From: Zoogloea sp.
GTDB lineage: Bacteria; Pseudomonadota; Gammaproteobacteria; Burkholderiales; Rhodocyclaceae
DNA length: 37,693 nucleotides
Assembly: GCF_028689785.1 (NCBI RefSeq)
Contig: NZ_JAQVCN010000047.1
Span: 1-37,693 of the forward strand
Reading direction: 5' to 3'
In this document: in pieces, positions 7,735-15,914 of the stretch
Position numbering within the stretch: the first letter of the stretch is position 1
How the letters are laid out: each line of letters begins with the position of its first letter
Program-made: the position numbers and the translations under genes
The notes under the pieces: model-generated
Told to the model about the DNA's origin: nothing
The model's database searches: none
What the model saw: the letters and a program-made list of their open reading frames with translations, nothing else

Positions 7735-9537
7735 TCAGCCGCGATTACCGTTGCCGTTACCCCGCGGGGTGAACAGGGCTGCCGGCTTCACGTCCCCCGC
7801 CTTGCGGCCGGTAAGGGTGACGACCGGACGTGTCGCCTCGTCCAGCGCGGCAGGGGTGCCGCGGTTGGGGTTGCCGCCTTTGAAACCCTGGCCCTGGTTG
7901 CCGCCCCGCGAGCCCTGGCCAGTGGGTTTCCCGCCACCGAAGCCCCGGTTGGGCTTGTCGAAACCGCCGCCGTTGCCATGGCGGTGGCCGCCGCCGGCTT
8001 CCGGATCCCGATAGTTGGAGCGGGCCCGGGGCTGGTAGTCCACCCGGTTGCCGAAATCGTCATCCAGCGGCTGACCGTCGGACTGGCGGGCCGGGCGCTG
8101 GGGTTTGGGGCCCTGGCTGGGGCGCTGCAACTTGGCCGGACGGGCAGGCTGGGCTTGGTTGCCTTCGCCGCGAGCAGTCTGTCCCTGTCCCTTGCCTTGA
8201 CCCTGACCACCGCCCTGGCCCTTGGGCTTGCCCTGGCGTTGTCCTTGCCCTTGGCCCTGCTTCTGGCCCTGGGCGCCACCCTGGCCCTGCCGGGTGCGGC
8301 CGCCATTATGGGAGCCGCGGGGTTCGCGGGGCGGGCGCTCGTCGGTGTCGGGGGGCGCGGCGGAGGGAACGAAGTCGGGCACTTCCACCTTGTCGATGAG
8401 GCGCTTCATCAGGCGCTCGATGTCCTTCAGCAGGGGCAGCTCTTCCCGGTCGACCAGTGAGACGGCGGCGCCGGAGGCGCCAGCGCGACCGGTGCGGCCG
8501 ATGCGGTGCACGTAGTCTTCCGAGACATTGGGCAGTTCGAAGTTAACCACCTGGGGCAGCTGATCGATGTCCAGGCCGCGGGCGGCGATATCGGTGGCGA
8601 CCAGCACCTGCAGCTTGGCGTCCTTGAAGTCGGCGAGGGCACGGGTGCGGGCCGACTGGCTCTTGTTGCCGTGGATGGCGGCCGACGGAATATCATGCTT
8701 GCCCAGGTACTCAGCCAGCTTGTTGGCGCCGTGTTTGGTGCGGGTGAATACCAGCACCTGGAACCACTGGTGCTTCTTGATCAGGAAGGCGAGCAGCTCG
8801 CGCTTCACCTTTTGCGGGCACAGGTGCACCGACTGGGTGACCAGCTCGGAGGCGGTGTTGCGGCGGGCGACCTCGACAAAGCCGGGGTTGTGCAGCAGGC
8901 CGTCGGCGAGGGCCTTGATCTCGTCGGAGAAGGTGGCCGAGAACAGCAGGTTCTGGCGCTTCTTGGGCAGCAGGGCAAGGATTTTCTTGATGTCGCGGAT
9001 GAAGCCCATGTCGAGCATGCGGTCGGCTTCGTCCAGGACCAGGATCTCCACGCCGGAGAGGTCGATGGTCTTCTGGGTGCAGTGGTCGAGCAGGCGGCCA
9101 GGGGTGGATACGAGGATGTCCACCTTTTTCTTGAGCTTGGCGATCTGCGGGTTGATGGCGACGCCGCCAAACATGACCATGGAAGTCAGGGGCAGGTGCT
9201 TGCCGTAGGTCTGGACCGATTCCTCGACCTGGGCGGCGAGTTCGCGCGTCGGGGTCAGGATCAGGCAGCGGGGGCGGCCAGGCTTGATGTTGTGGGCGTG
9301 TTCTTCAGCGAGGAGGTGCAGGATCGGCAGTGTGAAGCCGGCGGTCTTGCCGGTGCCGGTCTGGGCGGCTGCCATCAGGTCGCCACCGGCGAGCACCTGG
9401 GGAATGGCCTGAGCCTGGATGGGAGTCGGCGCGGTGTAACCGGTGTCGGCAATGGCGCGCTGGATGGGCTCGCACAGGGCGAGGTCGGCAAACGTGATCG
9501 CAACCGGCGCCTGGGCGCCGGATTGGGCTTGAGTCAT
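7735..9537 (-). CDS. rhlE: DEAD-box ATP-dependent RNA helicase, RhlE type
   Basis: This 600-residue cytoplasmic RNA helicase probably acts in ribosome assembly and RNA turnover. It shows the Q motif ([10 protein letters not shown]), motif I AQTGTGKT, motif Ia PTRELAAQ, motif II DEAD, motif III SAT and motif [12 protein letters not shown]. The helicase core ends near residue 400. The last 184 residues are a disordered tail, first Gln/Gly-rich (about 417-453) and then basic with RGG-like segments. I start the gene at the ATG at 9537 (MTQAQSG) because AGGAG lies upstream and core homology begins soon after; the frame is open a further 22 codons. It is transcribed alone, with its own terminator. 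Confidence 0.93.
   Translation of the reverse strand: MTQAQSGAQAPVAITFADLALCEPIQRAIADTGYTAPTPIQAQAIPQVLAGGDLMAAAQTGTGKTAGFTLPILHLLAEEHAHNIKPGRPRCLILTPTRELAAQVEESVQTYGKHLPLTSMVMFGGVAINPQIAKLKKKVDILVSTPGRLLDHCTQKTIDLSGVEILVLDEADRMLDMGFIRDIKKILALLPKKRQNLLFSATFSDEIKALADGLLHNPGFVEVARRNTASELVTQSVHLCPQKVKRELLAFLIKKHQWFQVLVFTRTKHGANKLAEYLGKHDIPSAAIHGNKSQSARTRALADFKDAKLQVLVATDIAARGLDIDQLPQVVNFELPNVSEDYVHRIGRTGRAGASGAAVSLVDREELPLLKDIERLMKRLIDKVEVPDFVPSAAPPDTDERPPREPRGSHNGGRTRQGQGGAQGQKQGQGQGQRQGKPKGQGGGQGQGKGQGQTARGEGNQAQPARPAKLQRPSQGPKPQRPARQSDGQPLDDDFGNRVDYQPRARSNYRDPEAGGGHRHGNGGGFDKPNRGFGGGKPTGQGSRGGNQGQGFKGGNPNRGTPAALDEATRPVVTLTGRKAGDVKPAALFTPRGNGNGNRG
8179..8289 (-). repeat. Coding Gln-Gly low-complexity repeat in the RhlE tail
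   Basis: Residues about 417-453 of the helicase are made almost only of Q, G and K/R dipeptides ([10 protein letters not shown] and similar), encoded by degenerate CAGGGC-type hexamers. Such RhlE tails bind RNA non-specifically and can promote condensates. The tract may vary in length between strains by slippage. Confidence 0.75.
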
Positions 9538-9754
9538 GGGTATGTCTGCTCCTGCGACGGCCTGAACGCTCACGGGGAGCGGCACCAATCGGGGCGGGCG
9601 CAACGAGATTTCGGGATCGCTGGGATCGGTCGAAACTGATGAAAGAGGGTGCCGGTACGCTGATTGGCAGGCGCACGGTGCCCGAATTGTACGGGGTTGG
9701 CGGCGGTTGTGTTGACTTTTTTGCCCGGGCGTGGGGTCTGTTCCCAGGGCGGCG

Positions 9755-10162
9755 TCAGCGGGGCATGAAGGGACTCAGGGAGAAAAAGCCCCGCGCCTTT
9801 GCTTGCTCCCCATGGTGAATGATGATGCGGTGGATCAGCCAGCGTCCGTCGCGCAGGCGCCAGGCGCGTACGGTTTCGGCATAGGTCAGTGGCCCGCTGT
9901 GGCCCGGGCGGGGCGGGGCTGAGTCGTCTTCGAGTACGTAGCGGAACGCGCAGTAGCAGGGCTGTTCGTCTTCGTCCCGGCCAAGGATGCGTGCCGCCTT
10001 GACCAGGTATTCCTTGTAGTGGTCGAAGTACAGCGGTGCAATCACCTGATCGCGCCATTCGGGGGGCAGGCCTTCGCTCCAGCGGATGGCCCCTTCCGGA
10101 CGGCGGACGTGCCCCGGTTTGATGTCGAAATACGGGTGTGTGTCGTGCCCGTCGTGCTGCAT
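9755..10162 (-). CDS. Small conserved-looking protein of unknown function under a Mo-box
   Basis: This is a 135-residue soluble protein that I do not recognise. It has no signal peptide or membrane segment. The N-terminus is His/Asp-rich (HDGHDTHP). The C-terminal part, with [20 protein letters not shown] followed by HHGE, has the look of the last strands of an NTF2/SnoaL-like fold, where a W-x-I strand ends the sheet; this is only a resemblance. The ATG at 10162 is chosen because AAAGAGGGG precedes it. The frame stays open upstream, but that part would read through an operator. Twenty bases upstream of the ATG lies the best Mo-box in the window (10183-10208), so expression is probably controlled by molybdate through ModE. 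It is divergent from the TonB receptor operon. Confidence 0.65.
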   Translation of the reverse strand: MQHDGHDTHPYFDIKPGHVRRPEGAIRWSEGLPPEWRDQVIAPLYFDHYKEYLVKAARILGRDEDEQPCYCAFRYVLEDDSAPPRPGHSGPLTYAETVRAWRLRDGRWLIHRIIIHHGEQAKARGFFSLSPFMPR

Positions 10163-10182
10163 GATGCGCCCCTCTTTGCAAT

Positions 10183-10208
10183 TCGATGTATAGATTGGTA
10201 TATATCGA
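10183..10208. promoter_or_regulatory. ModE operator (Mo-box 1), in front of the 9755-10162 gene
   Basis: Half-sites TCGATGTATA and TATATATCGA are separated by six bases (GATTGG). The right half extended by one base (to 10209) is a perfect match to the half-site ATCGNTATATA when read on the other strand; the left matches 9 of 11. The core also fits TATAT-N7-TAYAT described for E. coli ModE, with one mismatch. It lies 21-46 bp upstream of the ATG, where it would overlap the promoter. Confidence 0.78.
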
Positions 10209-10359
10209 TATAAGCATAGGGCGTGCCTGTTGAGTTCTCGGTCCGCCAGGTTTTGGCGCCGTGTCTTCTGGCACTTTTTTTGGCGCCCATGGGCCGAGGC
10301 GTGTGTGTGCAATGAGCCCGGGGTATGTATGAAATCCTTCATTTTGTAGGTTTTCGAAC

Positions 10360-10387
10360 ATCGATATGTAGATCTTTATATAGCTGT
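10360..10387. promoter_or_regulatory. ModE operator (Mo-box 2), upstream of the TonB receptor operon
   Basis: Left half ATCGATATGTA (10360-10370) matches ATCGNTATATA at 10 of 11 positions. The six-base spacer is GATCTT. Right half TATATAGCTGT (10377-10387) matches at 9 of 11. The spacing is identical to Mo-box 1. It lies about 135 bp upstream of the receptor start codon. Confidence 0.7.
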
Positions 10388-10473
10388 TTCAGGGTTGGTC
10401 GGCGCTTTGCCTTTGTGCTGGCAGATTGGCCGGAGCGGGCATGCGGGTTGCTAATCCGGGATTGGTGATGTTC

Positions 10474-10501
10474 TTCGATATGTAGTGGCCAATACAGGCG
10501 A
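10474..10501. promoter_or_regulatory. Possible third Mo-box half-site (weak)
   Basis: TTCGATATGTA (10474-10484) repeats nine bases of the left half of Mo-box 2 (TCGATATGTA), but the right half after a six-base spacer (AATACAGGCGA) matches poorly. It ends about 20 bp before the chosen receptor start. It may be a low-affinity or half site, possibly binding cooperatively with Mo-box 2. Confidence 0.4.
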
Positions 10502-10521
10502 TGCCTGGTTTCGGGGGGGTG

Positions 10522-12573
10522 ATGGAGCGACTGATTTGCAGGTGGATGGTGGGCGGGGTGTCGGTGCTGGCCATCGGCAGTGCCGGGGCGGAGCAGGGGG
10601 TTTTTGAACTGGGTACGGTGGAAGTGGTGGGCAGTCCGCTGCCCTCTCCCGACCCGGCCGAGTCGGTGGTCAAGGCGGACGACCTGCGGCGCTTCAACCG
10701 GGATACGCTGGGGGCGGCAGTGGTGCTCATGCCAGGGATGAATCTGTCGCGCAACAGCCGCAATGAGGACATCGTGTACCTGCGCGGCTTCGATGTGCGC
10801 CAGGTGCCCCTGTTCATCGATGGCATCCCGGCCTATGTGCCCTATGACGGCTATGTGGACTTCGGTCGTTTCACCACCTTCGACCTGGGCGAGATTCGGG
10901 TCGCCAAGGGCGCGGCCTCGCTGCTTTACGGCCCCAACACCCTGGGCGGAGCGATCAACCTGGTGAGTCGCAAGCCGCGCACAGGGCTGGAGGGTGACCT
11001 CAAAGCCGGCGTCGGCAGCGGCGGGCTGCAAACCTACGCTGTCAATGTGGGCAGCAATCAGGGGCCTTGGTATTTCCAGCTGGGGGCCAGCTACACCGAC
11101 CGCAAGTGGACCCCGCTCTCCAGTGACTACCGGCCTCGCAGCATTCCCACCAGCGCCACCAATCCGGCGCGTAACGTGCTGGAAAACGGTGGTCATCGGG
11201 AAAACTCCTACTCCTCCGATGCGCGTCTGTCCCTGAAGATCGGGCTGACCCCCAACGCCACCGACGAGTACGCGGTGGGCTACGTGAAGCAGGAGGGGCG
11301 CAAGGGTAATCCGCCCTATGCCGGCGATGCGCCAGGCCAGTACCTCAACATCGGCGGCGGCGCCAACAGTCGCTTCTGGCGCTGGCCGTACTGGAACCTG
11401 GAAAGCACTTACTTCATCGGCAACATTGCCTTGGGGCGCGAGCACATGCTCAAGGCACGGGTGTACCAGGACAACTACGACAACAAGATTCAGGCCTACA
11501 CCAACGGGCGTTACACCACCCAGATCTCCAACACCACCAACTTCCCGAGCTGGTACAGCGACACCACCACCGGCGCTTCGGTGGAGCTGGCCAGCTTCGC
11601 CTTCAAGGGGCATGAGCTGGCGGTGGCTGCCCACTACAAGGAAGACAAGCACGCGGACAACGGCCTCGGCGGCACCAAGAACTACCGGGACGTGACCACC
11701 TCCCTGGCCGTCGAGGACAGCATCCAGTTGTCGGAACGCTGGCGCATGCGCCTGGGCTTCAGCCACGACAAGCGCGATGCCCGCGAGGTGTATTACTGGC
11801 CGGTCGGCTCCACCTCGGGCAGCAACTGGCTGGTAGAAGTGGCCCGCAGCCTGGACGGCGGTCATGAGGCCTATGCCAGCGCGGCGCGCAAGACGCGCTT
11901 TCCGACCATCAAGGACCGTTACTCGGCTCGTCTGGGCGGTGCCCTGCCCAATCCCGATCTGAAGCCAGAGGAATCCCTGAATCTTGAGTTCGGCCTGAAG
12001 GGGCGGCCCTGGGCCGGCGCCCGCGGGCACGCCGCCGTGTTCTACAGCCGCATCGACAACCTGATGCAGTCCATGAACATCGTGCCGGTGTCCCTGTGCA
12101 ACCAGCCCGGCCTGTCGGCCGCCACGTCGTGCACCCAGTTGCAGAACATCGCCGAGGCACGCCATGCCGGCGTCGAGCTGTCCATCGACCAGGACCTGGG
12201 GCGTGGCTGGCAGGTGGGCGGCAACTACACCTACCTGGATCGGGACAACCGCAGCTCCGACAAGCCTCTCACCGACACGCCGGGTAACCGCCTCTTTGCC
12301 TACGCCAGCTGGAGGCCGGCTGACCGCTGGGAGCTGCTTGGTTCGGCCGAGGCCGAGAACGGCCGGATGGTGGCCTACGGCAGCGGTAATGCGGCGAGCT
12401 ATGTGAAGCTCTCCGGCTACGCCCTGGCCAACCTCAAGGTGGTTTACAAGCCCGCCCCCAGCCTGGCCATCGAGGGTGGCGCCAGCAACATCCTGGACGC
12501 CAACTATGCCCTGGCCGACGGCTACCCCATGCCGGGCCGGATGTGGTTTGCCAACGCCCGTTACGCCTTCTGA
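10522..12573 (+). CDS. TonB-dependent outer-membrane receptor, likely molybdenum-regulated
   Basis: This 683-residue outer-membrane protein has a signal peptide (about 1-23, ending GSAGA), a TonB-box-like segment (TVEVVGS) and a plug domain. The plug contains YLRGFDVRQVPLFIDGIP and the typical GASLLYGPNTLGGAINLVSRKP-like closure. A 22-strand-type barrel follows, ending in aromatic ARYAF. It resembles iron-chelate receptors, but the substrate cannot be read from sequence. I use the ATG at 10522, which follows a G-run; an ATG at 10501 has no ribosome-binding site and overlaps the third Mo-box. It is the first gene of a tight operon (10 bp, then a 4-bp overlap). Mo-boxes upstream suggest control by ModE and therefore a molybdenum or molybdate-chelate substrate; this is inference. 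Confidence 0.88.
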   Translation: MERLICRWMVGGVSVLAIGSAGAEQGVFELGTVEVVGSPLPSPDPAESVVKADDLRRFNRDTLGAAVVLMPGMNLSRNSRNEDIVYLRGFDVRQVPLFIDGIPAYVPYDGYVDFGRFTTFDLGEIRVAKGAASLLYGPNTLGGAINLVSRKPRTGLEGDLKAGVGSGGLQTYAVNVGSNQGPWYFQLGASYTDRKWTPLSSDYRPRSIPTSATNPARNVLENGGHRENSYSSDARLSLKIGLTPNATDEYAVGYVKQEGRKGNPPYAGDAPGQYLNIGGGANSRFWRWPYWNLESTYFIGNIALGREHMLKARVYQDNYDNKIQAYTNGRYTTQISNTTNFPSWYSDTTTGASVELASFAFKGHELAVAAHYKEDKHADNGLGGTKNYRDVTTSLAVEDSIQLSERWRMRLGFSHDKRDAREVYYWPVGSTSGSNWLVEVARSLDGGHEAYASAARKTRFPTIKDRYSARLGGALPNPDLKPEESLNLEFGLKGRPWAGARGHAAVFYSRIDNLMQSMNIVPVSLCNQPGLSAATSCTQLQNIAEARHAGVELSIDQDLGRGWQVGGNYTYLDRDNRSSDKPLTDTPGNRLFAYASWRPADRWELLGSAEAENGRMVAYGSGNAASYVKLSGYALANLKVVYKPAPSLAIEGGASNILDANYALADGYPMPGRMWFANARYAF

Positions 12574-12583
12574 GGAGATTGTC

Positions 12584-13885
12584 ATGGCGGATCGATTCAC
12601 GCCCTCGCGCCGGGCCTTCCTGCGGGGTGTCGGTGCCTTGGTTGCAGCTGGCGTCACTGCGCCGCTGGAGGCTGCGGTACGTCGCGACGTGGTGGTGCTC
12701 ACTGCCTATCCGGATGCAGTGGTGTCGCGCTTCGAGGCCGCTTTCGAGAAAGCCTGGCCGCGCTACCGCCTGCGCATCGTGTGGCGCATGCCCCACGATG
12801 CGCTGCCCTATCTGCGCCAGCCGGGGCAGGGCGGGGTGGATGTGTACTGGAGCGCCTCGCCCCGGACCTTCACCCAGCTCAAGGCCGAGCAGGCCCTGCG
12901 CAAATTGCCGGTCAGCCTGGCCGGGCTGCCGGGGCGGGTGGGCAACAGCGTGATCGACGATCCGGACGGCTACTTTGCCGCGTCGGAAGTGGCGGGCTAC
13001 GGCTTTGCGGTCAATCCCGGCTACCTGGCTCGTCACGGCCTGCCCGTGCCGGCGGACTGGAGTGACCTGGCCCAGCCGGCCTATGCCGGGCACCTGCTGG
13101 TGCCGGACCCGGTGGAAGTGGGCTTTGCGCCGGTGCTGGTGGACATCCCCCTGCAGGCCTACGGCTGGGACAACGGCTGGGCCCTGTGGAGCGCCATTGC
13201 CGCCAACGCGCGCTTTGTCGGGCGCGGTGGCAGCTTCGTGTCCGACGAGCTGGGGGCTGGGCGCCAGGGGGTGGGGCTGTCCATCGACTTTTTCGTGGCT
13301 TCGGCCATCGCCAACGGTGCGCCCCTGCAGTTTGTCTATCCGCGCCAGGGCGGCGTCAATCCGGCCCATGTGGCGGTGACGGCGGCCAGCCCCAACCCGG
13401 AAGGCGCCAAGGCCTTCGTCAGCTTTGTGTTGTCAGAGGCCGGGCAGCGCCTCCTGACCCATCCGGACATCCGCAAGCTGCCGGTGCGCCCTGCCGTGTA
13501 TGCGGGCCTTCCGGCAGACCATCACAACCCCTTCGCGGTGGCCGCTCAGGGCGGCTATCGCTACGACAACGGGCGCGGCAGGGGGCGGGCGGCACCCGTG
13601 GCTGCGGCCTTCGGGCAGGCCTTGGTGCAGCGCCGGGCCGTGCTGGCGCCGCTGTGGCAGAAGCTGCGCGCCGCCGACGCCGCGACGTGGGCGAAGGTCT
13701 GGCCACTGCTCTCCGCTCCGCCGTGCAAGGAGTCCGAGGTGGATGACCTGGCCGTGCAGCAGGCCTTCTTCACGCGCCGTGATGACCCGGCCGCGGAGGC
13801 CAGGGCGGCCGAGCTGGAGGCGGGGTGGGCTGCGGCGGCCAGGGCGCGCCATGCTCAGGCGGCCCAGTTGCTGGGGGTGGCATGA
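12584..13885 (+). CDS. Orphan periplasmic binding protein of the iron/polyamine ABC type, Tat-exported
   Basis: This 433-residue extracellular solute-binding protein family member starts at an ATG preceded by GAGGAG, 10 bp after the receptor gene. Residues about 9-30 (SRRAFLRG followed by a hydrophobic stretch ending APLEA) form a twin-arginine signal, so it may be exported folded, possibly with a bound ligand. The mature part begins VVVLTAYP, the first strand of type-II binding proteins of the FbpA/AfuA or PotD kind. It continues with VDVYWSASPRTF and GYGFAVNPGYLA, and its C-terminal extension is Ala-rich. No permease or ATPase gene lies beside it, so either it uses a remote transporter or it acts as a periplasmic carrier or sensor. 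Anion- or metal-chelate binding is possible; specificity is unknown. Confidence 0.82.
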   Translation: MADRFTPSRRAFLRGVGALVAAGVTAPLEAAVRRDVVVLTAYPDAVVSRFEAAFEKAWPRYRLRIVWRMPHDALPYLRQPGQGGVDVYWSASPRTFTQLKAEQALRKLPVSLAGLPGRVGNSVIDDPDGYFAASEVAGYGFAVNPGYLARHGLPVPADWSDLAQPAYAGHLLVPDPVEVGFAPVLVDIPLQAYGWDNGWALWSAIAANARFVGRGGSFVSDELGAGRQGVGLSIDFFVASAIANGAPLQFVYPRQGGVNPAHVAVTAASPNPEGAKAFVSFVLSEAGQRLLTHPDIRKLPVRPAVYAGLPADHHNPFAVAAQGGYRYDNGRGRGRAAPVAAAFGQALVQRRAVLAPLWQKLRAADAATWAKVWPLLSAPPCKESEVDDLAVQQAFFTRRDDPAAEARAAELEAGWAAAARARHAQAAQLLGVA

Positions 13886-15219
13886 TCCGGTGGGGCGCGG
13901 TCGGGCTGATCCTCGCCTGCCTGTTTCCGGTGGCAGGGATATGCGCGGGGGAGATGTCGGGCGTGCCGGCGGTGGACGCCGGGCGAGACGCCTTTCTGCG
14001 CCCTGTCGCCGGTCTGGACGAGGACGAGCGGGAGCGCTTTTTCCGCGGGCGCGCCCTGTTCAACCAGAGCTGGGTGGTGGCACCGGCCAGGGACGATCGG
14101 GTGGACGGCCTGGGGCCCCTCTACAACCGTCTGGCCTGCGTGTCCTGCCATGCCCGCAATGGCCGGGGGGTGCCGCCCGAATCGCCGGGCGAGCGCATGC
14201 AGTCCATGTTGCTGCGGCTGTCGGTGCCAGGCCGGCCGGCGGAGGGCGGGGTGCGCCCCCATCCGGCTTACGGCGAGCAATTCAACGAAGAAGCCATCCC
14301 CGGAGTGCCGCCGGAGGGGCGGGCGGTGCTGCGCTGGGTGGAGTCTCGTCGGCGTTTGGCCGATGGAACGCTGGTCCGCCTGCGCCAGCCACGAATCACT
14401 TTCCGGGAACTGGGTTACGGCCCCCTGGGGCGGGTGCTCGTGTCGCCCAGGGTGGGGCAGCAGGTGGTGGGTATGGGGCTGCTCGACGCCGTCCCGGTGG
14501 CAACCCTGGAGGCGCTTGCCGCCGAGAGGCGGCCGGATGGGGTCAAGGGGCAGCTCAACCGGCTGGCGGGCGGTGTGCCGGGCCGCTTCGGCCACAAGGC
14601 CAACATGCCGGACCTGCGGGCGCAGATCGCTGGCGCTTTCCTGGGCGATCTCGGCATCACCTCGCCCCTGCATCCCCAGGAGAATTGTCAGCCGGTGCAG
14701 AGGGCCTGCCGTCAGGCGCCGGATGGCGGCCGGCCAGAGCTGGGGGCGGCAGAGCTGGACGACGTGGAGTTCTATCTCGCCCATTTGGCTGTGCCGGCGC
14801 GGCGCGACGAGGATGTGCCGGCGGTACGCCGGGGTGAGGCGCTGTTCTCGGCGGTCGGGTGTGCGGGCTGCCATCGACCGCAACTCCGCACCGGAGACAG
14901 CCCGCGCTTCCCACGTCTGGCGGGGCTTACGATTGCGCCTTACTCTGACCTGCTCCTCCATGACATGGGGCCGGGGCTGGGCGACGGGCGTCCGGACTTC
15001 CAGGCCTCGGGCCGGGCGTGGCGGACGCCGCCCCTGTGGGGGATTGGGCTGACACGGACGGTGAGCGAAGTGGAGCGCTATCTCCACGACGGCCGAGCCC
15101 GCAGCCTGACTGAAGCGATTCTGTGGCACGACGGTGAGGCCCGCCGTGCCCGCCAGCGCTTTGAGCGTATGGGGCGGGCGGAGCGCGATGCGCTGCTTGC
15201 CTTCGTGAAAAGCCTGTGA
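13882..15219 (+). CDS. Di-heme c-type oxidoreductase (DHOR, DUF1111/COG3488)
   Basis: This 445-residue periplasmic protein has an N-terminal signal peptide (about 1-22) and two heme c attachment motifs: CVSCH at 86-90 and CAGCH at 327-331. The layout and conserved blocks (FFRGRALFNQSWV, GRFGHKANMPDLRAQ, ARTPPLWGIGLT-like near the C-terminus) fit the di-heme oxidoreductase family, also annotated as putative thiol oxidoreductase. This family is structurally related to di-heme peroxidases and is often found near metal-uptake genes. The ATG overlaps the stop of the binding-protein gene (ATGA), so the two are translationally coupled. A redox step on an imported metal chelate, such as reductive release, would fit the context but is inference. 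Confidence 0.87.
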   Translation: MIRWGAVGLILACLFPVAGICAGEMSGVPAVDAGRDAFLRPVAGLDEDERERFFRGRALFNQSWVVAPARDDRVDGLGPLYNRLACVSCHARNGRGVPPESPGERMQSMLLRLSVPGRPAEGGVRPHPAYGEQFNEEAIPGVPPEGRAVLRWVESRRRLADGTLVRLRQPRITFRELGYGPLGRVLVSPRVGQQVVGMGLLDAVPVATLEALAAERRPDGVKGQLNRLAGGVPGRFGHKANMPDLRAQIAGAFLGDLGITSPLHPQENCQPVQRACRQAPDGGRPELGAAELDDVEFYLAHLAVPARRDEDVPAVRRGEALFSAVGCAGCHRPQLRTGDSPRFPRLAGLTIAPYSDLLLHDMGPGLGDGRPDFQASGRAWRTPPLWGIGLTRTVSEVERYLHDGRARSLTEAILWHDGEARRARQRFERMGRAERDALLAFVKSL

Positions 15220-15259
15220 ATTCCCCCGTCAGCCCGCCCGGTGTGCAGAATTGCTGCGG

Positions 15260-15287
15260 TTCGCTATATACATGTGCATATAAATTG
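15260..15287. promoter_or_regulatory. Mo-box-like site between convergent genes
   Basis: TTCGCTATATA (15260-15270) matches the ModE half-site ATCGNTATATA at 10 of 11 positions. After a six-base spacer (CATGTG), the other half (CATATAAATTG) keeps only the inner ATATA-like part. It lies 40 bp after the di-heme gene, where no protein-coding gene starts on the plus strand, and about 80 bp downstream of the 3' end of the molbindin gene. Its target is unclear. Confidence 0.5.
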
Positions 15288-15300
15288 GCGGGCTATGGAG

Positions 15301-15329
15301 GGGATGAACCACCTGTGGCCTGTCATCCC
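15301..15329. other. Nested hairpin between the convergent di-heme and mop genes
   Basis: Outer stem GGGATGA / TCATCCC (15301-15307 with 15323-15329) encloses an inner stem CCAC / GTGG (15309-15312 with 15315-15318). There is no T-run on either side. It could be a rho-assisted bidirectional terminator of the two convergent transcripts or part of a small RNA starting near the Mo-box just upstream. Confidence 0.45.
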
Positions 15330-15368
15330 GGCTTGGGAGGCGGCATGGATGAGGGCGGGAGCAGTGGT

Positions 15369-15797
15369 TCAGGTGGCAACGCCGATGATTACCGATGGGG
15401 CCTTGAAGACGGCTGTGGCCGGTACGCCTACCTTCAGCCCGAGGGCCGTCGCGCCGTCACGGGTGATGGTGGCATACACGGTCAGGCCGTTGGGGAGCGC
15501 GATCGCCACTTCGGTGTTGACCGGGCCTTCCGTCAGGGCGCTCACCATGCCGTCGAGACGGTTGCGGGCCGACAGCCGGACCCTGTCCCCCTCGGTGAGA
15601 ACCAGTACGGACGAGGCTTTGATCAGGGCCTTGACGGCCTTTCCGGCCACCAGTCCGAGTTCGGCGACGCTGTCGTTGGTGACCGTGGCGACGATCTGCA
15701 GGCCGCCCGGAAGGGCAATGCCTACTTCGGAATTTATGGCGCCGGGTTTGACGGTGTGGACCTTGCCGTCGAAGACATTACGGGCACTGATTTTCAT
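15369..15797 (-). CDS. mop: Molybdenum-pterin/molybdate-binding protein with two Mop domains (molbindin)
   Basis: This 142-residue cytoplasmic protein is made of two tandem Mop/TOBE domains. Each begins SARN (residues about 4-7 and 76-79), contains a glycine-rich IALPGGL or IALPNGL strand, and ends in a KASSV or KAPSV strand. Molbindins bind molybdate or tungstate at subunit interfaces and are thought to buffer cytoplasmic molybdenum. The ATG at 15797 follows CAGGAG. It is divergent from modE, and the shared 149-bp region carries a Mo-box at 15915-15942, about 118 bp upstream of this gene. The arrangement resembles mop genes of phototrophs that are activated by a ModE-type regulator. The sequence is closely similar to the C-terminal half of ModE here. 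Confidence 0.92.
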   Translation of the reverse strand: MKISARNVFDGKVHTVKPGAINSEVGIALPGGLQIVATVTNDSVAELGLVAGKAVKALIKASSVLVLTEGDRVRLSARNRLDGMVSALTEGPVNTEVAIALPNGLTVYATITRDGATALGLKVGVPATAVFKAPSVIIGVAT

Positions 15798-15914
15798 CGA
15801 GAGGCTCCTGGTTTGATGGATGGCGTGCTTTCACTCTACGCAGGGACATCCCCGCTCTGCAACCATAGCGCAGTGCAGCATTTGTGGCCCGCTATTTGCT
15901 GAAGTAAAGTACGT

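Larger units (their letters stand above)
10163..10521. promoter_or_regulatory. 359-bp divergent regulatory region with three ModE-like sites
   Basis: No gene is evident here. The segment is markedly more AT-rich than its surroundings. It holds Mo-box-like dyads at 10183-10208, 10360-10387 and, more weakly, 10474-10501. Between them (10210-10355 and 10390-10470) I see no clear sigma-70 hexamer pair with good spacing and no terminator. Confidence 0.7.

Noticed and set aside
10339-12702. Long minus-strand open frame of 787 codons opposite the TonB receptor
   Set aside because: It has no recognisable domain and biased composition, and the sense strand encodes a clear TonB receptor with a start, operon context and conserved plug motifs.
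15345-15902. Plus-strand frame from an ATG after GGGAGG, downstream of the 15260 Mo-box
   Set aside because: It has a plausible ribosome-binding site but runs antisense through the whole molbindin gene, with Gly/Asp-rich sequence lacking any domain; a non-coding transcript is more likely if anything is made.
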